From Chimonanthus salicifolius (taxonomy: Eukaryota > Streptophyta > Magnoliopsida > Laurales > Calycanthaceae): a stretch of 64,000 nucleotides of DNA. This document shows positions 11,179-21,855 of this stretch, piece by piece. Within the stretch, counting starts at the first letter, position 1; every line of letters begins with the position of its first letter. The translations under genes and the position numbers were made by a program. The notes below the pieces were generated by a model, which saw nothing but the letters and a program-made list of their open reading frames with translations, made no database searches and was not told where the DNA came from. The DNA is taken from the NCBI GenBank assembly GCA_013350335.1, contig CM023540.1:53320905-53384904 (forward strand), written 5' to 3'.

Positions 11179-11831
11179 TGTGATACCCCATACCTTGAAG
11201 GGTGCTATGTATGATAGGTAGCATGGGAAGAAAGAATCTTTCCAGTGAGGGCGTGAGAAAGTCCCATTCCTCCGAGTGAGGAGAGTTCTGCATGGTATAT
11301 AAGAAGGAACACTCCTCCTTCTAGTAAAAGGCCTGTTGGGGTGTGTGTATGGGCGCATGCTCTGAAGCAAAACTGTGAGGGCCTATTTAGCCTTAAAGCG
11401 GACAATATTGTTCTAGTGGGATGGGTAGTTATACATGTTATTAGAGCACGGTTCCACTTCTAGACCAAGTGATGGGTATGTTACCACAGTCACAAAGGTG
11501 TGAAAAGGTCACATGTTGTGACGCGTGGCTTGTGATTGTGGTAGAGCCGGGGACGACTCTAGTTTAATGGGGATTGTGATACCCCCACACATTTTAAGGG
11601 TCCTTTGTGTGAGAGGTGGCATGGGAAGAGCGAATCTTGCTAGTAAGGGGCGTCAGATAGTTCCAAACCACCCGGTGAGGAGAGTTGTGCATGGTATATA
11701 AGAAAGAACACTCTTCCTTCTAGCACATGGCCTTTTGGGGTGTGTGTATGGGTGCACACTCAGAAACAAAGCAGTGACAACATATTTAGGCCCAAAGTGG
11801 ACAATATTTGCTAGCAGGACAGGTCATTACA
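11179..11831 (+). mobile_element. TRIM-1, complete with two LTRs
   Basis: A terminal-repeat retrotransposon in miniature, 653 bp. LTRs of 257 bp span 11179-11435 and 11575-11831, both TGTGATACCCC ... TTATACA/ATTACA. The primer site TGTTATTAGAGC (11436-11447) differs at two bases from the initiator-Met consensus. The internal region is only 139 bp and ends in AATGGGGAT, a short purine tract. Flanks TTAGC and CTGGC are a 5-bp TSD with two transitions. The LTRs have diverged noticeably, so this is an old insertion. It carries no coding and would be mobilised by other elements. It interrupts gypsy-A RT just before the PKKD block. Confidence 0.9.
11296..11303 (+). promoter_or_regulatory. TATA box of the TRIM-1 LTR
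   Basis: TATATAAG occurs in GGTATATAAGAAGGAAC in the left LTR and again in the right LTR (GGTATATAAGAAAGAAC, about 11692-11708). Conservation in both LTRs and its mid-LTR position fit the LTR promoter. Related TRIM-3 has ATATATAAGTTGG at the same place. Confidence 0.65.
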
Positions 11832-12163
11832 CTGGCATAGGACATGGGCTCAAACTTTCTCTGATTAACCCTCTATCTATCAATTCATGTACCTATTTAT
11901 CCAACTATGCACTCTCTGTGGGGCTCATTTTGTAAGAGACTCTATTCGGTAGAGACGATCCTGGGATGAGGTCAATACAGTGTTGTATGTCTCTCACGGG
12001 TGGTAACCCTACCAATAGTTCCTTTGGGAACACATCTGCAAACTATTGCATAACAGGCTGAAAAAATAGCATAACTATTTGCTACTAGTGAAAATATTTC
12101 TCTTTTCTCAGTCTTTTACATTTCTGAAAAGGTGAATTGGTTAACATCTGTGTTCTTTGGTAG
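11832..12163 (-). pseudogene. gypsy-A reverse transcriptase N-terminal part
   Basis: On the minus strand this shows the protease-to-RT linker and RT start of gypsy-[11 protein letters not shown], then [18 protein letters not shown], then IRESLSPCPMP ending at the TRIM-1 boundary. In this family the next residues are the PKKD block, which is found on the far side of TRIM-1 at 11178. Stops are present. The flank order proves that TRIM-1 is an insertion in RT and TRIM-2 an insertion just upstream. Confidence 0.85.
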
Positions 12164-12749
12164 TATAACGACCCGTCTCCCCTAGCAAAATATTGTCCGC
12201 TTTGGGCTCAAAAGAACCCGCACGACTTTGCATTTGGCCCAAGCCTCATTCTCATGCCAAAAACTCATTGTGTTAACTGGAGGGTTGCTCCCTCTTATAT
12301 TCCTTCATATTTTCCAGTTCCTTGGCGATGTGGGACTTTTTTCCTCCCACACACACATGTCTAGGTGTTGTCTCTATCTCTCTTTCAACGCACTAGGCTT
12401 GGGGTGTCACAATCTACCTCTCATAAGACCAGATACGTCCTCGGCTAGGCCACATCACACAGGTAGAGAGCCCATAAAAATAGAGGGTTGAACTATTCGA
12501 TGATACCATTTGTAACGACTGTCTCTCCTAGCACAATATTGTTCGCTTCTGGCTCAAAATAACCCACATGGCTTTGTATTGGGACTAAGCCTAATTCTCA
12601 AGCCCAAAACACGTTGTGCTAGTTGGAGGGGTGGTCCCTCTTATATTCCCTCATAGTTTCCAGTTCTTGGGGGATGCGAGACTTTTCTCCTCCCACACAC
12701 ACATGCCCAGGTGCTATCTCTTTCAATGCATTGGGCCTGGGCCGTCACA
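12164..12749 (-). mobile_element. TRIM-2, opposite orientation, two LTRs
   Basis: LTR-like repeats span 12164-12411 and 12511-12749; both carry the complement of the TRIM hallmark GCCCAAAGCGGACAATATT. On the plus strand each begins TRTAACGAC and ends GTCACA. The minus-strand primer site is AATGGTATCATCGAA (near 12500-12510), a decayed initiator-Met site. The complement of a purine tract, ATCTACCTCTCATAAG, follows the left LTR. No clear TSD was found (GGTAG and AGTTG do not match), perhaps through decay. No coding capacity. Confidence 0.85.
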
Positions 12750-13153
12750 AGTTGGACTTTTTCCAAGTCCCTCAAGGGTAAGATGTGCTTAGTGTCATCT
12801 TTAAAGAACGTGTAAACATTCTTTCGGCAATAGTGTTGGGTATTTTTGTCATAGTGCTAGGGTCTGCCTGAAAGCAAATTACATGCATCCATTGGGACTA
12901 TGTCATCCAACCATCATTCTAGTATTTTCCCCTGTTGAAAAAGAAACTAGACATCTCTTGTCTACTGCGACTTCTCCCCCTTTCTTCATCCATGACATTT
13001 GGTAAGGTTTAGAATATTTCTGGGTTTTCAATTTCAGTTTGTCTACAAATTCCACTGATACCACATTATTGCAACTCCCACTGTTAATAGTAAGATGACA
13101 TACCTTACCAACAATGGTGTAGCGTGAATGGAAGATGTTGAATCAAAGCCAGT
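12750..13153 (-). pseudogene. gypsy-A aspartic protease region (catalytic Asp lost)
   Basis: On the minus strand this reads GKVCHLTINSGSCNNVVSVE near 13060-13120, then further on VPMDACNLLSGRP, the typical end of the gypsy protease fold. The active-site triplet D-S/T-G appears as N-S-G, so the catalytic aspartate has been changed to asparagine. Stops and small frameshifts follow. The enzyme would have cut Gag-Pol into mature proteins. Flanked by TRIM-3 (towards gag) and TRIM-2 (towards RT). Confidence 0.85.
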
Positions 13154-13775
13154 TGTAACACCTCACACCCCAGAGAGGAGCTGGTTGTGAAGGACATTGA
13201 AGAGAGAGAAAAATTCACTAAGATGGATGGCACAATTTGTGCTACATGACTAGTGAGGGAGAATTCCTCTGGTATGTAAGTTGGATACTTCCCTCATTCT
13301 ATCATAAGGCCTATTGGGAGCAACCTTGGTTTTGCTCCCTAAAAACAAAGTTGTGCGGGCCTCTTATGGGCCTAAAGTGGACAATATTGTGCTCGTTGGT
13401 CGAGGTGTTACAAATGGTATCAGAGAACGGTTTAACTTTCTACCGGGGTATGGGTGTGTTGTGTGACCCCTACGTTGTGGGGCGAGCTGAGGGAGGCTCT
13501 AGCTTTAAGGTAGGTGGATTGTAATGCCCCGCCTTAGAGAGAGGCTTGTTGTGAGGCGTGTTGAAGGGAGAGAAAAATTCGCCAGGATGGATGTAGCAAT
13601 TTGTCCCACATCGCCATTGAGGGGAGAATTCCTCTAATATATAAGTTGGATGCTTCCCTCCTTCTAGCACAAGACCTTTTGGGAGCAACCTTGAGTTTGC
13701 TTGCTAGAAACAAAGCCGTGTGTGCCCCTTTGACCCAAAGCAGATAATATTGTGTTGGAGTGTCGAGGTGTTACA
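13154..13775 (+). mobile_element. TRIM-3, complete with perfect TSD
   Basis: A 622-bp TRIM. LTRs span 13154-13412 (TGTAACACCTC ... GTGTTACA) and 13520-13775 (TGTAATGCCCC ... GTGTTACA). The primer site TGGTATCAGAGA (13415-13426) is one base from the initiator-Met consensus. The internal region is only 107 bp and ends in AAGGTAGGTGGAT. The five-base TSD CCAGT is perfect on both sides (13149-13153 and 13776-13780). The LTRs carry the TRIM hallmark AAGTGGACAATATTGTGCTC or its decayed copy. Orientation matches TRIM-1. It separates gypsy-A gag from protease. No coding. Confidence 0.95.
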
Positions 13776-14800
13776 CCAGTCATCCTTGATCTCTTCCTTG
13801 GGCGTGAACAAAGAGTTTTGAATCATGAGATTGTCTCTGAAGTCACCGCAGTTAACCTCTTCTTATGGGAAAGAATCTGACTTCTCTAATTCGATTTCCA
13901 CAGCTGGCTCCTCTTCATGGACCAGGTGCACAGCTTGGCTAGGACATGTTGAAGACATGTGTCCTACAATGTTGCATTTGAAGCACTTTAATGTACTCTT
14001 GCCACTAGAGGTGTTAGGCTTGATGATAAAGGTTGAGTCAGGATCTTTGACGTGTACCTGGTCTGGTGCCTATAGGTTTGTTGGATGGAGCCTGGTAGGG
14101 TCCGCGTCTTCTGTGCTCTTTCTTTTCAAACTATGATGCTTTCTTGAATGCATATGATAGAACAAACAGATCAAAAGGCAACATAGCGTCAGCTATAGAA
14201 GATAGGAGTCTGTCAATAGAGCGCTGGACTAATTCCTCTTCTAACTCAAGAAAGTTGTTTTGGGATACCCGAAGATTGAACTCTTCAGTGTATTCGGCAA
14301 CGGTGCGACTACCCTACCTTAGACTTTGCTGTCAGTGGAACAAGTCTTTGGTGTAGTTGGTTAATAGGAAGATCTTATACACCAAGTTTCTAAGTTTTGC
14401 CCAGGTTTGTATCTTGGATTTGCCTTGGCTACGCATTTCGACTTTGAGCCTTTGCGACCAGGTTAAGGCTCTCCCTTTCAATTGACAAGATACCAACTTA
14501 ACTTTCATGTTATCACATCTCTACAATCAAATACTCCCTCTATCCCAATTTAGTCGTCTTATATGGATTTTGAAATTGTCTCAAAATAGTTGTCTTATTT
14601 ATATTGGAGTAGCATAGATTGTGTTAAAATGGAAGAGATTACATAAAGTGCTAACCTTATATAGAGAGTTCCTTAAAAATATATAATGTTCCAAATGATA
14701 ACTAAAATAAGACAGAGGGAGTACATTTTTAATTGTTTCAATCTATTCTACAAATCCTCACTTTCTGAACTACCTGTCTAATCTTGAATGTCGAATCGAA
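13776..14800 (-). pseudogene. gypsy-A gag with CCHC zinc knuckle (broken)
   Basis: Gag is the structural nucleic-acid-binding protein of the particle. On the minus strand, from about 14800 down: GFVEWIETIKNVF, then (past the MITE) DCRDVIT, MKVKLVSCQLKGRALTWSQR, and VAEYTEEFNLRVSQNN, matching the gypsy retrotransposon gag domain. A zinc knuckle KCFKCNIVGHMSSTC is at about 13944-13988 with all four ligands (C, C, H, C). Stops and at least one frameshift break the frame, and a Stowaway MITE sits in the middle. The true start beyond 14800 was not found, so the right end is approximate. Confidence 0.85.
14534..14721. mobile_element. Stowaway-type MITE
   Basis: A 188-bp element with terminal inverted repeats beginning CTCCCTCTATCCCAA and, on the other end, CTCCCTCTGTCTTATTTT. 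It is flanked by TA on both sides (14532-14533 and 14722-14723), the Tc1/mariner target. The CTCCCTC terminus is the standard Stowaway signature. It lies inside the gypsy-A gag frame, so it arrived after gypsy-A. Confidence 0.93.
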
Positions 14801-15189
14801 TGCCGTGAGAATTGAAGGTCGCTCGATCTCTACTCTCCTGTCGTCGGTCCACATGTCATGAAATAAAATGATGACCGTTCACCCTCTTAGTAGTTCATGT
14901 GCATTTTATCTTGGCGTGTGTTGACTTTGTGGTAGCAAGTTTGATAAAAAGGTCTTTAACTATATATGGAGCCTATTAAAGAATAATCTTGATTGAATCA
15001 TTTAAATTATTTTTAAATACTTGTTTTTGTCTTTAAAATTATTTTTCTGTTTTAAACTTTTACACTTTCAAAAATTAAAATAATAAATTTCATTTAATTA
15101 AATAACATTAATAGATCTCATATTAGAAATACCACCTTACTAAAGAAAAAGCGGTTATCCATAGTTTTCCAGAGCACAAGATAAAGATT
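14801..15189. other. unassigned sequence between gypsy-A and the ankyrin-like exon
   Basis: About 390 bases without a recognisable gene. It becomes AT-rich from 14990. I found no primer-binding site or LTR end for gypsy-A, so the 5' LTR of that element is missing or too decayed to see. Confidence 0.4.
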
Positions 15190-15435
15190 AGAAAATGGTG
15201 GAAGCCATCTAGTTTGTGATCAGATGATTGTTGTTTGATTGAAGCAGATTTGGCATTAGAGATTATGGAAATTAGTCCAGAGCTGGCATTTGCTACAGAT
15301 GAGCATGGAATGACAGGTCTGCACCTCCTCTGCGTGTCTCCTTCCTCTTTCAAGAGCAGGACCATTTATTCTCGTCGCTACGTGGGGCTGACACCTATTC
15401 TAAGCCTGGAAACCATGGCTATCGTCTCTTACGCC
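15190..15435 (+). pseudogene. ankyrin-repeat (ITN1/ACD6-like) exon or gene fragment
   Basis: The plus strand reads LALEIMEISPELAFATDEHG, then MTGLHLLCVSPSSFKSR, which matches the ankyrin-repeat style of plant PGG-domain proteins (family consensus: a hydrophobic helix, P-E-L-A, D-E-x-G-M-T-x-L-H-x-L). A plausible acceptor, TTGTTTGATTGAAGCAG, precedes it near 15247, and a good donor, CCT|GTGAGTAAAG, follows at 15435. The frame stays open for 69 codons and has no internal stop. No partner exons with more ankyrin repeats or the PGG membrane domain were found within several kb. It may be an exon of a gene with large introns, a stranded fragment, or a pseudogene. Confidence 0.5.
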
Positions 15436-15440
15436 TGTGA

Positions 15441-17640
15441 GTAAAGTCCCACCTTTGAAAAATGCTTGACGCATATTGGATAATTAAGGGTGTACATGTG
15501 GAATAATTTTTTAGAAAAAATGAGTTTTTCGAACTATTCATTTTGCACTTATTCATCTGTACAAAAAATTTTAAAAATTAAATATTCAGAAATCGTTACA
15601 TCAACCAGATCACTTTTCAGTGAATCGGTTCACCAATTTAAACTGTTTCACGTCTTAAGAAATTGATGCACTAACTAGATCATTTTTCTCAAATTTACAT
15701 TTTCCAGTGATTCAGCTGGTATACCGGTTCAGTGCACCGATTCACTCGAAAGTGAACCAATTTTTTAATGCTTTTTTTTAATTAATTTTTCCGTACGGAT
15801 GAATGCGAGTAAAATGGAAAATTTACTAAAAGCCGTGTATGCTAAAAGAGTTTTCCTATGTTAAGATAACCACACTTAATTAATATATTATGATAGCGAT
15901 AATGATGTGGCATTCATATTATTATGAGTTTATAATTTGAGGTATTCATAAATATCATTTTTATAAATGTGACTATAAATTTGTATCGATATGTTTTCTT
16001 AATTTTATTAAAATACGAGTTTACTATTATATTAATAAATATTTAATATTAATAACATCAATTTTATTTGTACTACTTTAGGAGAATAATCTTATAAAAT
16101 TCAAAATTCAAAATTCAAAAGGCTAATGAAAATAAATGGACTGTCTCACTATCAGATTAGAACATAGTATAGGCCCTTATGCGTGACTATGATAATCAAT
16201 CAAATTCTAGGACTGATTTAAATTGTTAATTAATATAAATAAAGAAAATAAATATATTATTATGACAGATTAACAACTTAAATACATGATCAAGACAGAT
16301 AAATGATTGAAATTATATATAGTACCCACATACATTTTTATGACAAATGAACGTTTTGAGTACCATTATCAATGAGTGGTTTACTAAATCATTATGATAT
16401 TTCAAAATATGATTAAATCATATTATAAATTTTTAATGTCAATAAGATGATGACATAAAAAAAAAAATCAAACTTTGAAATTCATCTAAATTTTAAATTA
16501 TCATCATAGAGTATCTTCAAAATGTGCATGAAACTATATGATTGTTGAAAATATTTTTATAAATTTAAAAATTATTTTATTATGATCAGACCTAACAATA
16601 ATTTAAATAGATTTTAGTTTGAGTTGAATCTAATCAACTCATTTATCTAACCTTCTAACCTAAATTCTACCCGTTTGTTAAATGAGTCAAACCTACCTTA
16701 ATTCATACCTGTATTGAAAAATGGTCTAGTGATCCTAAAACACTTATCTATATATTAAATGGTTCAACCCATTACTCATATCCACCACATCTCCCTTTTC
16801 AAAGTACCATTTCCAATCCAAAATACAAACTATTAAACAAACATCTTAAAATATCGTGGATACTATCAAAACATTTTCAACTAAACCAAAATATCTTTAA
16901 ATAAAATAAATGGATTAACTTAATCAAAATTCATTTACTCACTGGTTGGTTGTTTGTTTGATTATGACATGAGGAGACAACCCGGGCCTCATCTATTAAT
17001 AAGTGAATTCTGTTTAATCTAACCTTTTTCATAAATGAGTTATAAATACGAGACCCAAACTCCTTTAAATAGAATGATTTGTGTAAGGCCAAGATTTATT
17101 TATAAAAAATGTTTCCTCTAATTAACTTTGAACAATGGATTAGATCATTTGATGGTATTCAATAAATTTTTTTATATTAAAATATTTATATACTCTAATA
17201 GTTTCCTCTTTGTATGCCTTCAAAAAGTGACATCAATCACATGATTTTAAATAAATTTTTAGCTTAAAAATTATTATATTTTAATCGTTTAGGTCTATAT
17301 TATCCTTAAATGGTATCAAATTATTTGATGATTGTTACTATTTTTTTTTTCTAAATTGAAAATTCATCCATTTTGACGATTTTGCTCTCAAAATTTCTCT
17401 AAAATGTTAGTTATATAACCTATATGGTGATCTTTTTAATTTTTCTCTTTTCTAATTTAAAAAAATGGTCCATACCCAACTTTGGTTTATAATGATATTC
17501 ATTCTCTTATGGACAAATTTTTTAGTTAAAATATCGGTATTATTAGTCAAATTGCTAATTTATAATTTTAATTAAAATTTTAAAATTGGGGATTAGATAA
17601 TATGCAAATTTTATTTAAATTTAGACCAAATGTCTGGAGT
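15441..17640. other. AT-rich intergenic or intronic DNA
   Basis: About 2.2 kb, very AT-rich, with no open frame above background and no recognised repeat. Weak internal similarity such as repeated GAACCGATTCACT-like words near 15610-15760 was seen. It could be intron if the exon at 15190-15435 is real. Confidence 0.5.
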
Positions 17641-19389
17641 TTTTGTTGAAATGGGCCAAAACAGCATTCTCAAGAGAAGAATGAGAAGTTAAGTAGGAGA
17701 GAAGAACATAGAAATTCGAAAGTGATGTTTTTTTTTTCCTTTTTTTCCCTTTTCTTTTTCACACTTCCTCAAACATGCCACGTGGATTGAAGTGTAGAAT
17801 TTAAGGTGTGTAGCATTACTTTTTTTTTTTTTTTTCTCAAAGTGATGCAGCACCGAAGGAAAGTTTCCTTTCCCAACTGCCATGGAGAATGGAAATCCAT
17901 CACAACCAACATTGCCAAAACAGTAATAGAAACAGTAGAAATGGAAATATGCCTGTAGTTTCCTCTTTTATTTATTTTATTTTGATTTTCCATATTTGTA
18001 TTAAAAGCCCAAAATGAGATTGTAATGGTAGATTGTTACAATGAATTGAAATGAGTTTCGTATCGGGATCCCACTTATCTCTTCTCCTCCTTCTCTTCTT
18101 GTAGATTCGAAATCGACCCACCAAGACCGATCTTTTTTTCCTCTATGGGTCTCTACTATCTACGGCGTTCAAAGCATCCCATCAGAATTTCTTTCCTTTT
18201 AGAGCCTGTTACAGAGCCATACATAGACGACTTTCCCGTCTCTCTTCATACTGACGACACCTAACAACAGGGCATTTTCCCTGTTCCGCCTACCACTCCC
18301 TACCCCAATCTTCCCTTCATCCTCCCCTTCTTTCAACAATTCCCGTAGTCCTCTCACTCAATTCCAATCCAGCCACTTCCCAAACACCCATCTACATCCT
18401 TTGATCTCAGCCACAACCAAACCACCACTTCTTCCATTTAATTCCTTTCCCTTAAAATCACCTACCCTCATCTCATTTGATTAACCATTCAAATTCCAAA
18501 GGTCCCTCATTACCCATTCAGTCCCAAACGTCTCTCACATTGGGTCTTTTCTTTGAACATCCCTTAATTCCACCCATCTTTTAATTACCACCAAAACCCA
18601 TGTCCCAACGTCTTAGACCATTCACCATTGACCTTTTTAAACCCCGTACACCAATTACCCATTAAATCACCATTGCCTTGACCCATTAATCCCTCTTCAT
18701 CCATTCTCAGCCAACGTCCCCTTTTCATTTTATTTAATTAGATCCCATTAAACCTCTATTTAACCACTCCTTTAATGGCCATAATTTACCCATTTAAATC
18801 GAGCCACTTATTAATATTTTAACATGATCCTCTCCGCTTCATCACAAAGTCTCCATGTGACGAATTCAATTGATATATGTTTACAGATTAGGTTAGATAT
18901 CCTCAATTCAACTTCTTCGTGGTTAATTTGATCCGTTCAAACTTGTGGATGATTTCATATATCTTTAAAATTTGTGTCTCCACTAATATAAAGTGGAGTA
19001 TCAATATTATTAAAAAATAAAAAATAAAATAAAAAGTTAGTCTTATTATACTTTTCAAACTATTAACTCTAAAACATATAAAATGAATTGCATTATCAAA
19101 TTACAATTTGATAATTTACTTATTTTCTTTGAACAAATAAATGAAAATATGTAATGAGATTAAATTCGTTTTAGATTCAACATGTTGTGTGATACACTCT
19201 CTTCTTTTAATAAGAACAAAAAATTGCATCTTACATATGCATATGTCACAACTAAGCCCTAATTACTCAATTATGTTGACCTATAACTATAACCCTTCAT
19301 GGTTTTCATAATTTTATGAAATAAATATTCAAAAAGTCGTATGCTAGATAAGTTGATGTGAAACTCACTATGACAACATTATTAATTTA
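17641..19389. other. G-poor, pyrimidine-rich stretch, no gene
   Basis: Homopolymer T and A runs at 17727-17760 and 17820-17835 are followed by about 750 bases (18060-18840) with visibly little G on the plus strand: many CCCATT, CCACC and ATTAACC words. No open frame or repeat family was recognised. After 18850 the sequence is again AT-rich. The skew could mark a decayed element or a transcribed leader, but nothing decides it. Confidence 0.4.
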
Positions 19390-19548
19390 GGATAATGATC
19401 TGTGCACCACCTTTAAAAGGAAAAAATTATTTTGTCCTTTTCTTTTTTTAAAAGAGAAGAGAGAGAAGAAGAAAAATAATGACAAAATATACTTTTCCTT
19501 TTAAAGGTGGTGCAGCATAGTGAAAATTTATAGTGCACGGACTTTCCC
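19390..19548. mobile_element. hAT-type MITE with 8-bp TSD
   Basis: A 159-bp foldback element. Left arm CTGTGCACCACCTTTAAAAG and right arm CTTTTAAAGGTGGTGCAGCA are inverted copies, and the outer ends (GGATAATGATCTGTGCAC and, inverted, GGGAAAGTCCGTGCAC) also match in part. The 8-bp TTAATTTA occurs exactly at both borders (19382-19389 and 19549-19556). An 8-bp TSD and short non-coding foldback fit the hAT class. Confidence 0.85.
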
Positions 19549-19623
19549 TTAATTTAGCCTTATAATTTATGGATAATTCTGATAGCTTCGTAAGTGCACC
19601 TATTAAGACATTATAATAAAAAA

Positions 19624-19948
19624 GGCTGGCCATATAAACACCACACTTTTCTGCCAGGAGACACCTCTTTTCGTTTCTAGGTGTAAAATTACCATTTTGC
19701 CCTTCCGTATTTTAATAGTCCTATCTAACCGCTTTTGAATATCTCTCTTCGCAGCCCATTCGTTCGGACGATTCCATTTTACATGGAATTGTTCGATTGG
19801 ACGTTCTGCTCATCTGAACAAACACATAATGAACTGGACGCTCGATCGGAGTATCAAAACACTAAAGGGCAAAATGGTAATTTCACACCTAAAAATGAAA
19901 AGAAGAGTCTCTTGGCAGAAAAGTGTGGTGTCTCTATGGCTTGCCATA
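19624..19948. mobile_element. foldback MITE with about 80-bp inverted repeats
   Basis: Left arm: ACACCACACTTTTCTGCCAG, then CACCTCTTTTCGTTTCTAGG, then GTAAAATTACCATTTTGCCC. Right arm repeats these inverted: GGGCAAAATGGTAATTTCAC, CTAAAAATGAAAAGAAGAGT, TGGCAGAAAAGTGTGGTGTC. The arms span about 19636-19700 and 19866-19935. Borders lie in A-runs (TAAAAA / TAAAAAAA), so the TSD length is uncertain. No transposase. The open frame at 19735-19965 spans the right arm and is not a gene. Confidence 0.8.
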
Positions 19949-19956
19949 AAAAAATG

Positions 19957-21699
19957 GTAATTTAAACTATTGAAGGCCTAGAGTCACAGTTCAAGAGTTC
20001 AAAAGTCCAAGTTACCAAAATGGCAAGTTAAATTTCCACCTTCAACTACATTGAACTTTTTGTGTTGAAAGTTGTTTGAACCTAATACTTTCTACATTTT
20101 ATATAGATTCTTGATCGCGAAGCCAATCTTCACGAGTTGACCAATATAAAATCTTTTAAATCAGTAATTATAGGTTGGGCCATTGAATTATCTATTTTTC
20201 TAGTTTGAGACTAACTATTGATAAATGGGGAGGTGAATGTACTAATGCTCTAGAAGTTGGTTCACTCCTTTAAAAAGAACAGGATCATCAGGGTGATTAT
20301 TAAAATATAAAATAAAATAAAATCTACGATAATTTACATTTGAACAGAGTGTAAATGTATTGTAGGTATTCCAATGGCTGCTTACGTGATTTCATCACAA
20401 GAGAGAGAAAGCTCACATCCTCTTGGTTTCAAGCAGAGATTGAAGGACCATTTGAAATCAGGTATTCCATCCGTGGGCCTTATTATAGTTCAATTGAGAT
20501 GTTCCCTAAAGACTACTGTCAACAAATGAAAACCACTTTGCCAAACCCATAATTGGCACGAAGGTCCTAAGTAGGACCCACTCTACATTGAATCAAATCT
20601 GTTGAAATTATTTAAAAAAATATTAAATATAATCTTTCATATTTTTATAGATCCAAATGTTTATCAATTGATTCGTTTTTAACTATAGAAAAGATCCAGA
20701 GTTGAATTCAATTGGTCTCATTTTTTACAATGTGATAATCTTCAAAGTAATCTATTCATTCATAAAATTTTGTTAATCGTAAAGTGATACCTACTATTTG
20801 TCATGGCCTGTTAGAACACCTAGACTGTGCTTGGATGAGGATTATCCCTCATTGGTAACCATATTCTAGGGTTAAAAAAATCCCCTGTACATGAAGAAAC
20901 AAAAACCCTTCCATCTCAAACCGGATTGTGCCCTTTATCGAAAAAATTATACCAAATAAAAATAATTTTTATTATTGGTTGTTTTTCTTAAATAGTTCTG
21001 ATATAATTTTGAACAAATTTTTAGTCCAAACATAAACCATAATATCCATTTTTTACTAATCTTAATCAGTTTTTGTGAACATTAATTAATATTTTTATAT
21101 TTACCTTAGTTCTTTTATGTAAACTTAAATGACAATATCCATATGTCACAAATATCAATTTTTTTGAAAATGTTGCTGATATTTTTAAATATAATCCATT
21201 TTGACTTGTTATTATGGGTTTTAATATGAATTTTGTTTTAGATGAGACTTATTTACTTGAATATTTTATAAACTATTATAATAGTTTATTATATTACGTA
21301 TTTCACTTCACTAATGAATAAATTATGAATTTTTATGAAAAAATGTATTGTAATTTTTAATTCATTTATTATGATTTAAAAAATTATATGTAGAAAATGT
21401 TTTTTCTTTGTCTCATTTCTTAGAGTTGGAATGCAAGTGCAAGAACTTTATTTTAAGTCATAATTATGGGATGGAATTCATAGAAAATTATATAATATTA
21501 TTATAAGATATATTGTTAGTTTTTATTTGAAGGATATTATTTACTAATTATGTTTTACAAAATTTCAATTTTATTTTTTATATTATATGTTCGTTAAAAC
21601 TCGTTGATTTTCATGACATTGATCAAGTTTCTCATGGTTACAGTTACCAAAAGGGATTTTTTCCCCTTAAGGCAAGTTTTAACTTTTCCACTATAATTA
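19957..21699. other. intergenic AT-rich DNA
   Basis: No gene recognised. A 65-codon open frame at 20355-20552 (contains RDFITRERKLTSSWF) lacks any known motif. It would need to be spliced or very small, and I do not call it. Confidence 0.45.
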
Positions 21700-21855
21700 A
21701 AGCTCAACTGGTTGCCTCCCACCTCAATAAGTGGGAGGTTACGGGTTCAATTCCCTATAGTCTAACCTTGGTGTGCCCTAGGGATAGTGGGCTCACCCGT
21801 GAGGGTTTTACGTTGGGTATCCCTCGATTTTCCACACGTAAATTAAAAAAAAAAA
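21700..21855 (+). mobile_element. tRNA-derived SINE
   Basis: The 5' end carries an A-box-like AGCTCAACTGGTTGC (21701-21715) and a good B box GGTTCAATTCC (21744-21754), spaced as in a tRNA head. A unique body with GGGCTCACCCGTGAGGG follows, and the element ends in a run of 11 A residues (21845-21855). Pol III promoter plus A-tail and about 155 bp length fit a plant SINE. Obvious target duplications were not found. Confidence 0.8.

Noticed and set aside
12164..12749. 5-bp TSD for TRIM-2
   Set aside because: Flanks GGTAG and AGTTG do not match at any small shift I tried.
20355..20552. 65-codon plus frame in the low-repeat gap
   Set aside because: No recognisable domain, no clear splice or regulatory context.
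21700..21760. Possible tRNA gene (A-box-like and B-box words)
   Set aside because: No cloverleaf, and the unit goes on into a body and poly-A tail, so it is a SINE.
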